From Paenibacillus agricola (GTDB taxonomy: Bacteria; Bacillota; Bacilli; Paenibacillales; NBRC-103111), in contig NZ_JAAOIW010000024.1 in the NCBI RefSeq assembly GCF_011440305.1, positions 31,783-95,782 of the forward strand: a stretch of 64,000 nucleotides of DNA, in the 5' to 3' direction. The position numbers and the translations under genes were made by a program. The notes below the pieces were generated by a model. The model saw only the letters and a program-made list of their open reading frames with translations. It did no database searches and was not told the origin of the DNA. Below are positions 52,002 through 61,360 of this stretch, piece after piece. Numbering within the stretch: position 1 is the first letter of the stretch; the number at the start of each line of letters is the position of its first letter.

Positions 52002-54350
52002 ATGGGAAAACAACTGAACTTGAAATGGGCAAAAGCTTCATCCTTGCAAACTCCGGAATTTGAATTTGCGGATACATCGGAAGCACTTCGCGTACTTAAC
52101 ATTCCGCAACCTGTGTGTTTGGAAACCTGGAATGTGGGAGCATCCAAGGAAGAGATAAGCGAGCATTCAATCGGATATACGTCTGTGCGGGAGCAGGATA
52201 ACGGATTTTTGTGCGAAGCCGAGCTGGAGGCAGGAGGTTCCCGTTACCGGATAATTGACGAATGGGTGAGAGCCGAAGCGGATACCTGGCAGGTGAACCG
52301 CAAGGCAGTTGTTCTACAGGGTAAGGAAAACGCAGGCTTCAGGCTGCGCCTGGACGTGGTTACCGCTTTTCAAAAAGAAACGGATTTTACCGATTTGCGT
52401 TACTTTGCTCCGCCTGCGCTTTATGATAAAAACGATTTGGATGAAGACGGGCTGGAAGATTATTTAAGCACCCGCAATTTGATGTATAGAGAAGACCGGT
52501 TAAATATGCTGGCTGTTTTAGCCTATGACGAAAATCGGAAGTTCAGCATGAGCTTGCTCCGTGCAGACCAGCCGGCTTATGATGACATCCCAGATCGTCC
52601 GAATAAAGAGAGACTATTTTTGCAAAAAACGGATATCGGCAGCTTGGGAGTTTGGAAGGTGCCGGGCGAGCAAGACCAAATGTCTTTACGCGCGGCTTAC
52701 CCTTTCTACGAAGGAGAACGCTGCCATGCCTTATACATGAAGGAACGTCCGGACTGGGGTTCATTTTGGCCTGCTGAAACCGGTGAGACCTTCGAAGTGT
52801 CTTATGCAATCCGGGTAGAAACAGCACCGGCCTTCATCGATGCCATATGGCAGTCATACACCCGTCGTATGAAAGACCTTGAGTCTACGCCGGTGCCATT
52901 GCCTGCAACTGCCGAGAAGCTGAATGAATACAGACTAGAATCGCTCGATCGCTATTACATCGAAAAGAGCGAAGAAGAAGATCCCAATATGCCGGCAGGG
53001 TACGCGCTCAACTGCCATCCGCAAAACGGGATTCAATTGAGCAATATTATCCAATTCGGATTTACAGGTCAAAACATTCTCAGTGCTTATAATTCGCTGC
53101 GTTACGGTTTGGATAACGGCATTGATGATTATGTAAATAAAGCCCAGAAGGTCGTCGATTTCTTTGTCAATAAGGCTCATCTTCGCGATAACGGCATGTT
53201 CTATAATTTATACAGCATAGAGAAGAAAAGCTTCGATTTTTGGTGGACCGGTCTGCTGCTTCCGCTTGCCTACGCGGAAGGAGAGCGTCTCGTTGAACTT
53301 ATGGGGCCGCTCTATGATCACCGCGAGTTTGTGATAAAAGCGTTAAGAGAGAAGCAAGGATCGTATTTGCGCTGTATGAATGAGGATGTCCATGCATTAG
53401 TGCTCATCTATCAATTTGAAAAATCGCAAGGAAGAGAGAATAAGGAATGGCTTGCTGCAGCCAAAAACTATGCCGAATTCCTGCTTCGCACCCAAGAAGC
53501 AGACGGCACCTGGTATCGGGCTTATGATACCGACGGAAACGCCATTACAGATCCGCCAATCTGGTTCGGGACGACGATGTATGAACAAAAATCATCGACA
53601 GCGACGTCGATTCCTTTTCTCATTGAGCTGTATGAAATTACAAAAGACGAGCGTTATCTGGAAGCTGCCCAACTAGCAGGGCGCTTTGTCCGCGAAACGA
53701 TTGTCAGAGGCATTAAATTTAATGGCGGTATTCATGACAGCATTTACGCCAAAGGCCAGTTGATCGATAATGAAAGCATCTATTTCCCGATGATCGGTTT
53801 GCTTGCTTTGTATAAAGCGACTAAAGATGAGTATTATCTGCAAGGTGCCCATGATGCCGCCAAGTTGAACGCGTCGTGGACGGTACTCTGGGATGTACCG
53901 CTTCCTCCTTCGAGCACCTTGGCTAAATACGGCTTCCGCAGCACAGGCATTGGGGCATGCGACACGCCGGGAGCAGGCTATGTACATCCATTTGAATTGT
54001 CCGGCGTGGCCGAGATGGTGGAAATCGCCACGCTAACTGGTGATAAAGATATGTTCCGTGTAGCGGAACTGCTCTGGCACGGCTGCAACCAAACCGTGGC
54101 GACTCCTGAAAAAGACTGGGGTTACCGCTACACCGGTCTACAGGAAGAAGGCTATTTAATCAGCTGGTGGGCTTGGGATGATCCGATGTTTGGCGATACC
54201 GGATTTGGTCAGCGCTGGAAAGGGGAAGGCAACAAAACCTGCTTCCCATGGATCCCTGCGGTAGCCGTTCATTGTTACTGGAAGCTGTTTGACCAGTTTG
54301 GCACAGCTGATTTTAGCCGGATTAAAGATCAAATAAATATGCAAGCCTAG
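52002..54350 (+). CDS. Large carbohydrate-active enzyme candidate (alpha/alpha-barrel), family not assigned
   Basis: A 782-residue cytoplasmic protein (no signal peptide). The first 290 residues are beta-rich; the rest has the repeated helical hairpins of an (alpha/alpha)6 toroid, with aromatic and acidic segments such as FDFWWTGLLLPLAYAEG, ADGTWYRAYDTDGNAITDPP and AYDTDG near 505, and DNESIYFPMIGLLALY near 590. Such layouts occur in glycoside hydrolases and polysaccharide lyases. It starts 20 bases after the permease (AAAGGAGA site). It probably degrades the imported oligosaccharide; the bond cut is unknown. Confidence 0.6.
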   Translation: MGKQLNLKWAKASSLQTPEFEFADTSEALRVLNIPQPVCLETWNVGASKEEISEHSIGYTSVREQDNGFLCEAELEAGGSRYRIIDEWVRAEADTWQVNRKAVVLQGKENAGFRLRLDVVTAFQKETDFTDLRYFAPPALYDKNDLDEDGLEDYLSTRNLMYREDRLNMLAVLAYDENRKFSMSLLRADQPAYDDIPDRPNKERLFLQKTDIGSLGVWKVPGEQDQMSLRAAYPFYEGERCHALYMKERPDWGSFWPAETGETFEVSYAIRVETAPAFIDAIWQSYTRRMKDLESTPVPLPATAEKLNEYRLESLDRYYIEKSEEEDPNMPAGYALNCHPQNGIQLSNIIQFGFTGQNILSAYNSLRYGLDNGIDDYVNKAQKVVDFFVNKAHLRDNGMFYNLYSIEKKSFDFWWTGLLLPLAYAEGERLVELMGPLYDHREFVIKALREKQGSYLRCMNEDVHALVLIYQFEKSQGRENKEWLAAAKNYAEFLLRTQEADGTWYRAYDTDGNAITDPPIWFGTTMYEQKSSTATSIPFLIELYEITKDERYLEAAQLAGRFVRETIVRGIKFNGGIHDSIYAKGQLIDNESIYFPMIGLLALYKATKDEYYLQGAHDAAKLNASWTVLWDVPLPPSSTLAKYGFRSTGIGACDTPGAGYVHPFELSGVAEMVEIATLTGDKDMFRVAELLWHGCNQTVATPEKDWGYRYTGLQEEGYLISWWAWDDPMFGDTGFGQRWKGEGNKTCFPWIPAVAVHCYWKLFDQFGTADFSRIKDQINMQA

Positions 54351-54388
54351 GCGATTAACAATTAGAGATAGAGATGGGAGTGAGCCTA

Positions 54389-56806
54389 TTGGAATCCATC
54401 AAGAATAATGCATTTTCCCTTCAATTATCTGATCAGGGCTTTGTGGAGAAACTTCTTATCAATGAGGACAGCGAAAACATGAATTGGGTGATTGATCCCC
54501 CATATTTGCGGGAGGTCGGTTACCAGGATGCCGATAAGCTGTTCGGACACTTCCGTTTAACAGTGAACGACGTGGAATACAGCAGCACAATCTGCGAGCA
54601 GCCTAAGAGATTTAGGATCGGGACCAAAAAGATCAAGCTGGTCTATTCATTTGACCGCTTTGAAGTTCATCTCACCTATGATCTTGAATCCGATGAGGAG
54701 TCCCTGAACTGGAATGTGTGTCTGCATAATATAAGCGGCAGCGAGCTTGTGGTGCATGACTTCCTTGTATGGTCGGCCCTCGCCTATATTATGTACCGCG
54801 ATGCGGATGTGCATCGCAATATCAGCCAATCCTGCGCAGTTTTCCCTTCTATTTCACAGGATTTCAGCAAGATTGCCGCCGTGCGGAGAAGTCATAACGG
54901 ACCCCATTTGGGGATGTACGCAGTGAAGGGAGAAACACGGTCAGTAGGTACTTATTGCCGATTTGAGAATAACTTTTTTAAAAACGTTTCTCCTTCACTC
55001 GATGGAATCCTCTACCACAATCTAGTGCTTGTCGGAACGGGCAGCAATGAACGAAGCACAACAGCTTCCGATTGGATTTATATGAGTGATGTACAGCCGC
55101 TTCGCCTGGCTGCAGGCTGTTCTGTGGACTGGGAATACGTTTTGATGCCCTATGATGAAGAACAGCAGTTTTACGAGAATGCTTTTAAGCTTGGACATCC
55201 GATAATTGAATACAATACCGTTACCGTAATCGGAGGAATGTTCCAGACAGCTTTTAGACTGCCGGAAAAAGTACAGCTCGTTGAAGTATGGATAGAGTCA
55301 TTTGAAAATAGTGAAATCCAGCGAATCGATCTTACAGAACGGGTAAAACAGACCGAAGATGGATTAGCACTTGAAATCCGTATGAACCGGCCTGGTGAAA
55401 GAAAACTGGGGATTGTTATGAATAACGGTAAAACCGACAGTGTTGTTTTTAATGTCATCGAACCTATCAAAGAAATAATTGAAGCCAGGGCCGATTATAT
55501 ATGCCGCAGCCTGTATCAGAACGAAGATGCGGAAACACCTCATGCGTTTCTGCCGATTTCCAATCAAGGCGAATCGCTTGGCAAGCTGATTCTTGTGCTG
55601 AAGAAGAATCTGTTGGGTACGTTTGATCTTGATGAGCTGCGAAAAGTGGAAAACAGCGCGGTTCACTATATCAAGCCCAAATGGTTTGAGAATGGAGACT
55701 TCTTTCATCCTGCTAAACTATACGATGATTTTTATCGTATATTTGATCTCGATTATGTTGCCCATGTTTTCTACCTGCTCTCCAAATTCCAAGCGAATCA
55801 GTTAGTACGCCAGCGCCCTGCCGATTATTTGAAATGGGCAGCTGAAGTGATGATCGTCCGATTGGATGAAAATTTTCACGAGGATGAACGTGAGAAAAAA
55901 GAAACGCACATGCTCGGTGTCTACACTTTATTTATCAAAGATCTTCTGCAGAATCTGGCTCAGTTCAACATGACCGATATGCATGAACAGCTGTCCCGTT
56001 TATTTACGGCCACGGTGGAACGGATCCGTTTGGACAGCGGGCAGTATAAAGGAGCCGTGACCGAGCATTTTTATGATAATGCCGGGTTCGGACCGACCTG
56101 TGAGGCGCTTTGCTTGTTGGATCATACTAAAGAAGCGAAGCTGTATGGCGAGCTTCTTCTGGCCAATATTGGATACAGCAATGATTTCAGGGCTCAGAAC
56201 CCGGACCGCTGGTGGGAAGCCTTATCCTATATGACGCATTCGCTATGGGGCGGATTGGTTGCTGCTTCAACACTTGTTGCGTACGAGCATTTGCGCGATA
56301 ATGATTACTTGAAAGCAGCTTACCGTGCGACCATGCCTGTGTTTTATTGTTACGATTGGCATGCAACGGCAACGAACAAAAAGCTTGAACGGGGGCAGGC
56401 TGCTTCCACTTACAGTGTGGCCTCTCCTAATATGAATCGGCCCGACTTGTCACGAAACAGATTCGGCCAATCGGTTTTTGCCCAAGACGGTGGATTGTTT
56501 GAAAAGCTATTCAGTAATGCATCAGGCGACGATTGGGATATGGGTGAGGAGGTGGTCGCTTATTTGTCCGGCTTCGGGACCAAGTGTTTCCTCTATGTCA
56601 GGGACGGAGAAGTGTGCTGCATCAATGGAGAGATCACCAGACACGGCGATCGTTATGAAGTGAACAGCTATGCCGCATATCCGAGAGAATTTCATTTCTT
56701 TGAGGAAAATGCTGCTTTTCAAGCTTCTCCCGGTGAAGAGGTCCGTACCGTGATATTTGAAAATGGCCAGTTTGTCCAGCCTTTGCTGAACAGCAAAGGG
56801 AAATAA
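54389..56806 (+). CDS. Large carbohydrate-active protein candidate, family not assigned
   Basis: An 805-residue cytoplasmic protein. About the first 280 residues look like a galactose-mutarotase-type beta-sandwich (SLQLSDQGFVEKLLIN, VHLTYDLESDEESLNWNV), followed by a small beta region and a helical C-terminal barrel (about 430-720) with NPDRWWEALSYMTHSLWGG. TTG 54389 is preferred because GGGAGTG lies 6 bases upstream; ATG 54374 is the alternative. Context points to oligosaccharide processing with the protein encoded before it. I could not assign a family with confidence; DUF5695-like proteins have a similar build. Confidence 0.55.
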   Translation: MESIKNNAFSLQLSDQGFVEKLLINEDSENMNWVIDPPYLREVGYQDADKLFGHFRLTVNDVEYSSTICEQPKRFRIGTKKIKLVYSFDRFEVHLTYDLESDEESLNWNVCLHNISGSELVVHDFLVWSALAYIMYRDADVHRNISQSCAVFPSISQDFSKIAAVRRSHNGPHLGMYAVKGETRSVGTYCRFENNFFKNVSPSLDGILYHNLVLVGTGSNERSTTASDWIYMSDVQPLRLAAGCSVDWEYVLMPYDEEQQFYENAFKLGHPIIEYNTVTVIGGMFQTAFRLPEKVQLVEVWIESFENSEIQRIDLTERVKQTEDGLALEIRMNRPGERKLGIVMNNGKTDSVVFNVIEPIKEIIEARADYICRSLYQNEDAETPHAFLPISNQGESLGKLILVLKKNLLGTFDLDELRKVENSAVHYIKPKWFENGDFFHPAKLYDDFYRIFDLDYVAHVFYLLSKFQANQLVRQRPADYLKWAAEVMIVRLDENFHEDEREKKETHMLGVYTLFIKDLLQNLAQFNMTDMHEQLSRLFTATVERIRLDSGQYKGAVTEHFYDNAGFGPTCEALCLLDHTKEAKLYGELLLANIGYSNDFRAQNPDRWWEALSYMTHSLWGGLVAASTLVAYEHLRDNDYLKAAYRATMPVFYCYDWHATATNKKLERGQAASTYSVASPNMNRPDLSRNRFGQSVFAQDGGLFEKLFSNASGDDWDMGEEVVAYLSGFGTKCFLYVRDGEVCCINGEITRHGDRYEVNSYAAYPREFHFFEENAAFQASPGEEVRTVIFENGQFVQPLLNSKGK

Positions 56807-56889
56807 CATAAAAAGTGGGAGAACAGCGTGTGACGGAGGTACATCCGTTAGGCTGTTTACTTTCGATTGTATGAAGAAAGAGGGATTCC

Positions 56890-58011
56890 ATGCTACAAAC
56901 AGGAAAATTTGTGTTGGCTGACTTAGAGCATTGTGGGAAAATAAGCATGCCGAAACAAGGAAGCATAGAGAAGCTGGTATTTACAGACAAGCATGGGGTA
57001 GAATTAACGGTGCTTGTCATAGACAACGGGCTGATGACAATCACCATTTTGCCTGACAGAGGCATGGAAATCGGGGATATCTTGGTTGCAGGAGCGAAGA
57101 TAAGCTGGGATCGCAGTTACGGGTATCTCGTGCATCCGCAACATATCAACCTCGAGGAGCGGGGCGGGACAGGGTGGCTCGACGGATTTTATTCAGCTTC
57201 AGCGACCATCGGCCCGGAGCAATTTGGCAGTCCCGGTGAAGGATACACCCTGCATGGAACAGGTTCTTATTCTATAGCGAGTCCACAGTCTGTATTTATC
57301 ACTTATGATGAAGAAGCGCTGCGGATTGAGGGAACCGTTCTATGCAGAGGATATACGCAAATCCCTGCTTTTGAAAAACAAATCAGTATTCTGACCAGAT
57401 GGAACTCGTCCATTTTATTGAGAGAGGAAAACACCATAAACGTGTCGGATATCGACCAAACGTTGGATGACGGACTTCATATCCAGCTGTCAGGTTCATT
57501 TCTGCATGGCGGCGGTAGGTATGTGCTGCCGGTAGCCCAAAGGAACATGCACTTAAGAGATGGCGCGCCTGCGGAAGAGGATCCCCTGCATATTCCCGCT
57601 TTGGCCAAGGGTCCTGAGCCGATCCGCTGTTATCAGTATGTTCCTGAACCTGTCTCTGGACTTGAAAGCATTGAAGAGATTAAACCTTATGTAAGTAAAT
57701 TTAATCGTCCGAAGAGCGTCACAGCTGAGATGATCGTGAACGAAGATTTCAGTGCTGCCGGGATTGTCATTCGACCGTTGGATTGTTTTCCCAGGTCGCT
57801 GATCGCCAAAGAAATTGCGGAAAGCTTCATGTTTTCTTTTGAACCTTGCAGGACAAGACCGAACCGGATGTCCCAAAAACATATAGATGGAGAAGCATTT
57901 GTACTCTCACCATCCGCAAGTGCTTTCACGCAGTGTATCATTGGCTTCAGTACAAACAAAAGCACAATAATCGGCTTGCAAAATTCCATTACAAATTTTA
58001 ATAGTCATTGA
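56890..58011 (+). CDS. DUF4432 family mutarotase-like protein
   Basis: A 373-residue beta-sandwich protein of the DUF4432 group within the galactose-mutarotase-like superfamily. The segment ITILPDRGMEIGDILVAG is the family signature (E/LPDRGMDIGD), followed by NLEERGGTGWLDGF and YTLHGTGSYS. The ribosome site GAAAGAGGG precedes ATG 56890. It closes the operon; it probably converts anomers or isomers of the released sugar. Confidence 0.8.
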   Translation: MLQTGKFVLADLEHCGKISMPKQGSIEKLVFTDKHGVELTVLVIDNGLMTITILPDRGMEIGDILVAGAKISWDRSYGYLVHPQHINLEERGGTGWLDGFYSASATIGPEQFGSPGEGYTLHGTGSYSIASPQSVFITYDEEALRIEGTVLCRGYTQIPAFEKQISILTRWNSSILLREENTINVSDIDQTLDDGLHIQLSGSFLHGGGRYVLPVAQRNMHLRDGAPAEEDPLHIPALAKGPEPIRCYQYVPEPVSGLESIEEIKPYVSKFNRPKSVTAEMIVNEDFSAAGIVIRPLDCFPRSLIAKEIAESFMFSFEPCRTRPNRMSQKHIDGEAFVLSPSASAFTQCIIGFSTNKSTIIGLQNSITNFNSH

Positions 58012-58012
58012 T

Positions 58013-58065
58013 AAAATACGAAACGGAGCAACTGAGATTTTGCCGATCCGTTTCGTATTTTTGCC
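58013..58065 (+). terminator. Intrinsic terminator of the LacI/ABC operon
   Basis: AAATACGAAACGGA pairs with TCCGTTTCGTATTT over 14 bases and is followed by TTGCC after five T residues. It lies directly after the DUF4432 stop. Confidence 0.85.
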
Positions 58066-58142
58066 ATCTGTTTGTTAATTCTGTAATAGGTTGTGGTGCA
58101 AAGCTTTAATTCATGATACATAATTGAAATTGAAGTCATGGG

Positions 58143-58440
58143 ATGGAGAAACTTACTTTGGAAACGCAATTGGATTTATTTAAATGGAAGCATTATGAAT
58201 CAACGATTATTTTACTAACCGTGAGATGGTATTTGAAATATAGTTTAAGTTATCGAGATCTTGTAGAAATGATGGGTGAGCGGGGATTACAGATTTTCTC
58301 ATACTACGATCATGAGATGGTTCCATGAGTTCGGTCCCGAAATTGATAAACGAATTCGCCCTTTCTGAAACCCGCAAACTATATAGAGCTGGTCAAGGGG
58401 GAGCAGGTGAAGCTGCACCTAAGCGTAGACAGTAAGCAAC
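58143..58440 (+). pseudogene. IS6-family transposase N-terminal remnant
   Basis: The frame reads LFKWKHYESTIILLTVRWYL, LSYRDLVEMMGERGL, then shifts to TIMRWFHEFGPEIDKRIRPF before a stop. This is the helix-turn-helix start of IS6/IS240 transposases. The DDE domain is missing apart from a possible YIELVKGEQ stretch. Confidence 0.7.
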
Positions 58441-58514
58441 TTGGACCAATGAACTAAACATTTTGAAGGAGCCCAGTACCGCCTTGTACCACCAGTGGTT
58501 TTTTTGCATTTTTT

Positions 58515-58555
58515 GGGGATATTCTTGTCGTTTTTTTTGCGACAAGAATATCCCC
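58515..58555. repeat. Perfect 16-bp inverted repeat with poly-T loop
   Basis: GGGGATATTCTTGTCG (58515-58530) and its exact complement CGACAAGAATATCCCC (58540-58555) enclose the loop TTTTTTTTG. The T-run lies in the loop, not after the stem, so it is not a standard terminator. It sits next to an IS6 remnant. Confidence 0.6.
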
Positions 58556-58607
58556 CTTGGACGCTTCATAGCGCCGAGGAAATCCAACGCCGAGCACCCG
58601 GAAGGTG

Positions 58608-58751
58608 ATGACGATCATCTACGTTGCAGACGAGAAGCGGGTGCTGGAGCCGGATACCAACGCTCGCAAATTAGACCTGGCTAAATGGCTGCCGGGAGAC
58701 TGGATCGGCAGTCCGCTTAACCCGATTTTGTACCGTAAAGAAAGCACATAA
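58608..58751 (+). CDS. Short C-terminal-like coding fragment
   Basis: A 47-residue frame (MTIIYVADEKRVLEPDTNAR, LAKWLPGDWIGSPLNPILY) with AAGGTG just upstream and a terminator right after the stop. It looks like the end of a larger enzyme gene whose front part was lost in the rearranged region. It is not recognised. Confidence 0.4.
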   Translation: MTIIYVADEKRVLEPDTNARKLDLAKWLPGDWIGSPLNPILYRKEST

Positions 58752-58758
58752 GATCATA

Positions 58759-58800
58759 AGCCTGTTTCTTTGACTGATGTCGGAAGCAGGCTCTTTTTGT
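58759..58800 (+). terminator. Intrinsic terminator
   Basis: AGCCTGTTTC and GGAAGCAGGCT pair around a 13-base loop, followed by CTTTTTG. It follows the 47-codon fragment by 8 bases. Confidence 0.75.
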
Positions 58801-58875
58801 TTTCGGAAACTATAGCCGAGCAAGCCTAATTCTAACCTTTATGATTTACTAGTAAATGTTTGTCTGTTATAATTA

Positions 58876-58899
58876 TTATTACAAATATTGTTGTAATAA
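58876..58899. promoter_or_regulatory. Candidate ArsR-type operator
   Basis: Perfect inverted repeat TTATTACAA-N6-TTGTAATAA directly upstream of the ArsR start (58913). A half-site TTTGTAATAAAA recurs at 59904-59915 before the permease remnant, suggesting that the regulator controlled both itself and that importer. Confidence 0.65.
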
Positions 58900-58912
58900 A
58901 GAGGCGGATAAC

Positions 58913-59839
58913 GTGAGAACCCTACAACTTACTTTAGAAGAAGCAATTGAAATATGCAAAGCTTTGGCCAACGAGCACAGGATGCAGATGCTGAACGTAC
59001 TTAACCAAGGTCCTCTTAATGTGAACGAACTTTCAGAGTTGTTGCAAATCCCATTTTCGACTGCCGCTGTTAATGTAAAAAAACTGGAGGATGCCGGTAT
59101 AATCTCGACGGAAATAGTTCCGGGTCGTGGCAGTCAAAAAGTCAACTCAAAAAAGTACGACCGTATAGTCATTAATTTAAAGTTACCTGAACCCCAGTTA
59201 GAAAATAATGTGATTCTCGATATGCCTATTGGAGAGTACACCGACTGTGAGGCTGAGCCGACGTGCGGGCTAGTAGGGGAACATAGTATTCTCAGTATTA
59301 TAGATGACCCGCGCTCCTTCTATGAACCGGGACGGAAGGACGCACAACTGATATGGTTTCGTTCCGGATATTTGGAATACCGGTTTCCAAACAGGGTTCC
59401 ATATGGCGCCCGGACTGAAAAAATAGAGTTATCCGCGGAGGTTTGTTCTGAAGCACCGTACCATAAACTGGATTGGCCATCGGATATTACGCTCTGGATG
59501 AACGGAGTAGAGGTCGGAACTTGGACAAGCCCCGGGGATCTGGGCGGAAAAAGAGGCTTCCTGACTCCAGACTGGTGGGCTACCCACAATACGCAGTATG
59601 GGCTGCTGAAGCGTTGGCAGATCAATGATAAAGGCAGCTTTATTGACGGTACTCGAATCTCTGATGTTACGGTTGATAAACTGAATATTTCCGAGAAGCC
59701 TTTTATCTCTGTCCGCCTAGGAGTGAAAAAAGACGCGCTGAACACTGGAGGCATGAATATGTTTGGCAAACGCTTTGGTAATTATGAGCAAGACCTGATT
59801 CTTAAAATAAACTATGCAAATACTTCCGGTATAAAATAA
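58913..59839 (+). CDS. ArsR-family regulator with large C-terminal domain
   Basis: A 308-residue protein. Residues 5-85 form an ArsR-type winged helix (EICKALANEHRMQMLNVLNQ, NVNELSELLQIPFSTAAVNVKKLEDAGII). The remaining 220 residues are a beta-rich domain of unknown family (RSGYLEYRFPNRVPYGARTE, DWPSDITLWMNGVEVGTW) that looks like a sugar- or ligand-binding sandwich. No CxC metal site is seen. GTG 58913 follows AGAGGCGG; upstream codons belong to the operator. Ordinary ArsR proteins have about 100 residues, so this is a much longer, ligand-sensing variant. Confidence 0.8.
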   Translation: MRTLQLTLEEAIEICKALANEHRMQMLNVLNQGPLNVNELSELLQIPFSTAAVNVKKLEDAGIISTEIVPGRGSQKVNSKKYDRIVINLKLPEPQLENNVILDMPIGEYTDCEAEPTCGLVGEHSILSIIDDPRSFYEPGRKDAQLIWFRSGYLEYRFPNRVPYGARTEKIELSAEVCSEAPYHKLDWPSDITLWMNGVEVGTWTSPGDLGGKRGFLTPDWWATHNTQYGLLKRWQINDKGSFIDGTRISDVTVDKLNISEKPFISVRLGVKKDALNTGGMNMFGKRFGNYEQDLILKINYANTSGIK

Positions 59840-59847
59840 TAGCTAAG

Positions 59848-59882
59848 GATAACGTCATTGCAAATGCAGGCGTTATTTTTTT
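59848..59882 (+). terminator. Intrinsic terminator after the ArsR gene
   Basis: GATAACG pairs with CGTTATT around an imperfect loop, followed by eight T residues. Confidence 0.7.
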
Positions 59883-59950
59883 TATATTATTTAAACAATA
59901 ATATTTGTAATAAAACACGATTTAATATTATAATAAAGCATTCAATTATT

Positions 59951-60308
59951 TTGCCGAGTTTGGCCGCCCCGCTTGGGGTTATGATTTTGAAACAGTTTTA
60001 CGACGGTATTCCGAATGAACTGGTGGTGGCTGCGTAAATTGACGGTGCGGGCCTTATCCGCATTTACTCAAGTATTTTCGTTCCGTTATCACGATCGTCA
60101 ATGTCAGCGCTGGCTATTTTTACATTCATCAGCTCGTGGAACAACTTCTTGTGGCCGTTCCTTGCTATTAGTGACGAGGCAATGATGACGCTGCCTATCG
60201 GGATTCCGCTATGCCAATATGCTGGCAAGCTTTCCGGCCATACTCGTATTCATTATTTTTCAAAAGCATATTAGTAAAGGGATTACGATGACTGAAAAAA
60301 AAGGATAG
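59951..60308 (+). pseudogene. Carbohydrate ABC permease (MalG-type) remnant
   Basis: The frame reads LPSLAAPLGVMILKQFYDGI, then a TAA in place of the EAA loop Arg codon (PNELVVAA-stop-IDGAG), then FTFISSWNNFLWPFL. After a frameshift near 60215 it continues MLASFPAILVFIIFQKHISK to the end. The first half of the gene is gone. A half operator of the ArsR type lies just upstream. Confidence 0.8.
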
Positions 60309-60340
60309 ACAAGCTTTGACAGCTTAGAATGGTGGAGGAA

Positions 60341-60998
60341 ATGACTACGAGAAAGCAATGGAGCCTCGCGGGGACGTGGACATTTGCGACTGACCCCAAG
60401 GATCAAGGAGACAAGGGCAGTTGGTATGATCAAGAGCAAGGGCTTCCCGCAGGGTATGAAGTACAGTTCCCCATATATGGCAAAGAGACGGAGGGGAACT
60501 GGTCAATTATTATGGCGTAGCGTGGTATGACCGCACCTTTCAGGTACAAGACCGCGACCGCAAGAAGCGTCAATTTCTTCACTTTGACGCAGTGGACTAT
60601 ATGACCCGGGTATGGGTGAACGGCAGTTATGTTGGCGAGCGTGAAGGAGGATTTACTCCCTTTGAATTCGATATTACCGAATATTTAAGCGATCAGGACC
60701 AGCAAACGGTCACGGTACGTGAGTATGATCCTCAGGATAATTCGGATATTCCGATCGGCAAGCATGGTAGCTGGTATACGCGTGTAAGCGGAATCTGGCA
60801 GGACGTATTTATTGAGGAGCGTCCGGCCGTATTCGTAGAACATGCATGGATTACTCCAGATATCGACAAGTGCAGTATCTCTGTAAAATACCGTATAAAC
60901 AGCAATACCCATGCGATACTCGGAAAAGGAAAACTCAGCTATTCCGTGAAACATCATTTGGGGGAGGCGACTGTTTATGAGGCATGGTTTTTTCTTAT
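60341..60998 (+). pseudogene. Glycoside hydrolase family 2 protein, N-terminal part
   Basis: MTTRKQWSLAGTWTFATDP begins the sugar-binding domain; a frameshift near 60475 leads to GVAWYDRTFQ, VWVNGSYVGEREGGFTPFEF and GKHGSWYTRVSGIWQDVFIE, the jelly-roll domain of GH2 enzymes such as beta-galactosidase and beta-glucuronidase. The gene is cut at 60998 by the 5' end of a group II intron; the catalytic barrel is absent from the window. Confidence 0.8.
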
Positions 60999-61290
60999 GT
61001 GCGCCCAGCATGGGCGCTATCTCTAGGGTTCAAGTCCCGAATGGTGAAGGCAATAGTAACCATAGCTTAAGGCAAGGGTGTCCATCGCGAGGTGGAATCT
61101 GGAGTAAGCCGGTGGCAAATCTCCGGTCTGAGGAACACGAACTTCATATAGCTAGCCAAAAGCAGGATAAATGTGGCTTTACTAGGAACCGTAAATACTA
61201 TCCGAGTAGATAAGTGTCGCACAAACTGTGCCTGTGAGCTCCTGACGAAGGCATGTACATTTCCGAACGAATTCTCATAAATATAAATAG
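60999..61290 (+). mobile_element. Group II intron, 5' fragment
   Basis: GTGCGCCCAGCATGGGCGC at 60999 is the standard group II intron 5' end, followed by recognisable domain I segments such as TCTAGGGTTCAAGTCCCGA, GGCAAGGGTGTCCATCGCG and TCTGAGGAACACGAACTTC. Domains II to VI and the reverse transcriptase are absent. It interrupts the GH2 gene. The right boundary is approximate. Confidence 0.75.
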
Positions 61291-61360
61291 TCGGTCAGCC
61301 GACCGAGCTATTATAAAAATATCAGTTTTGTCTACCCTTTGTTAGGAATTGACTACCCTG

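Noticed and set aside
61288..61314. Inverted repeat AATAGTCGGTC/GACCGAGCTATT as a terminator
   Set aside because: The stem is imperfect and no T-run follows on either strand; it may be part of the intron remnant or chance.
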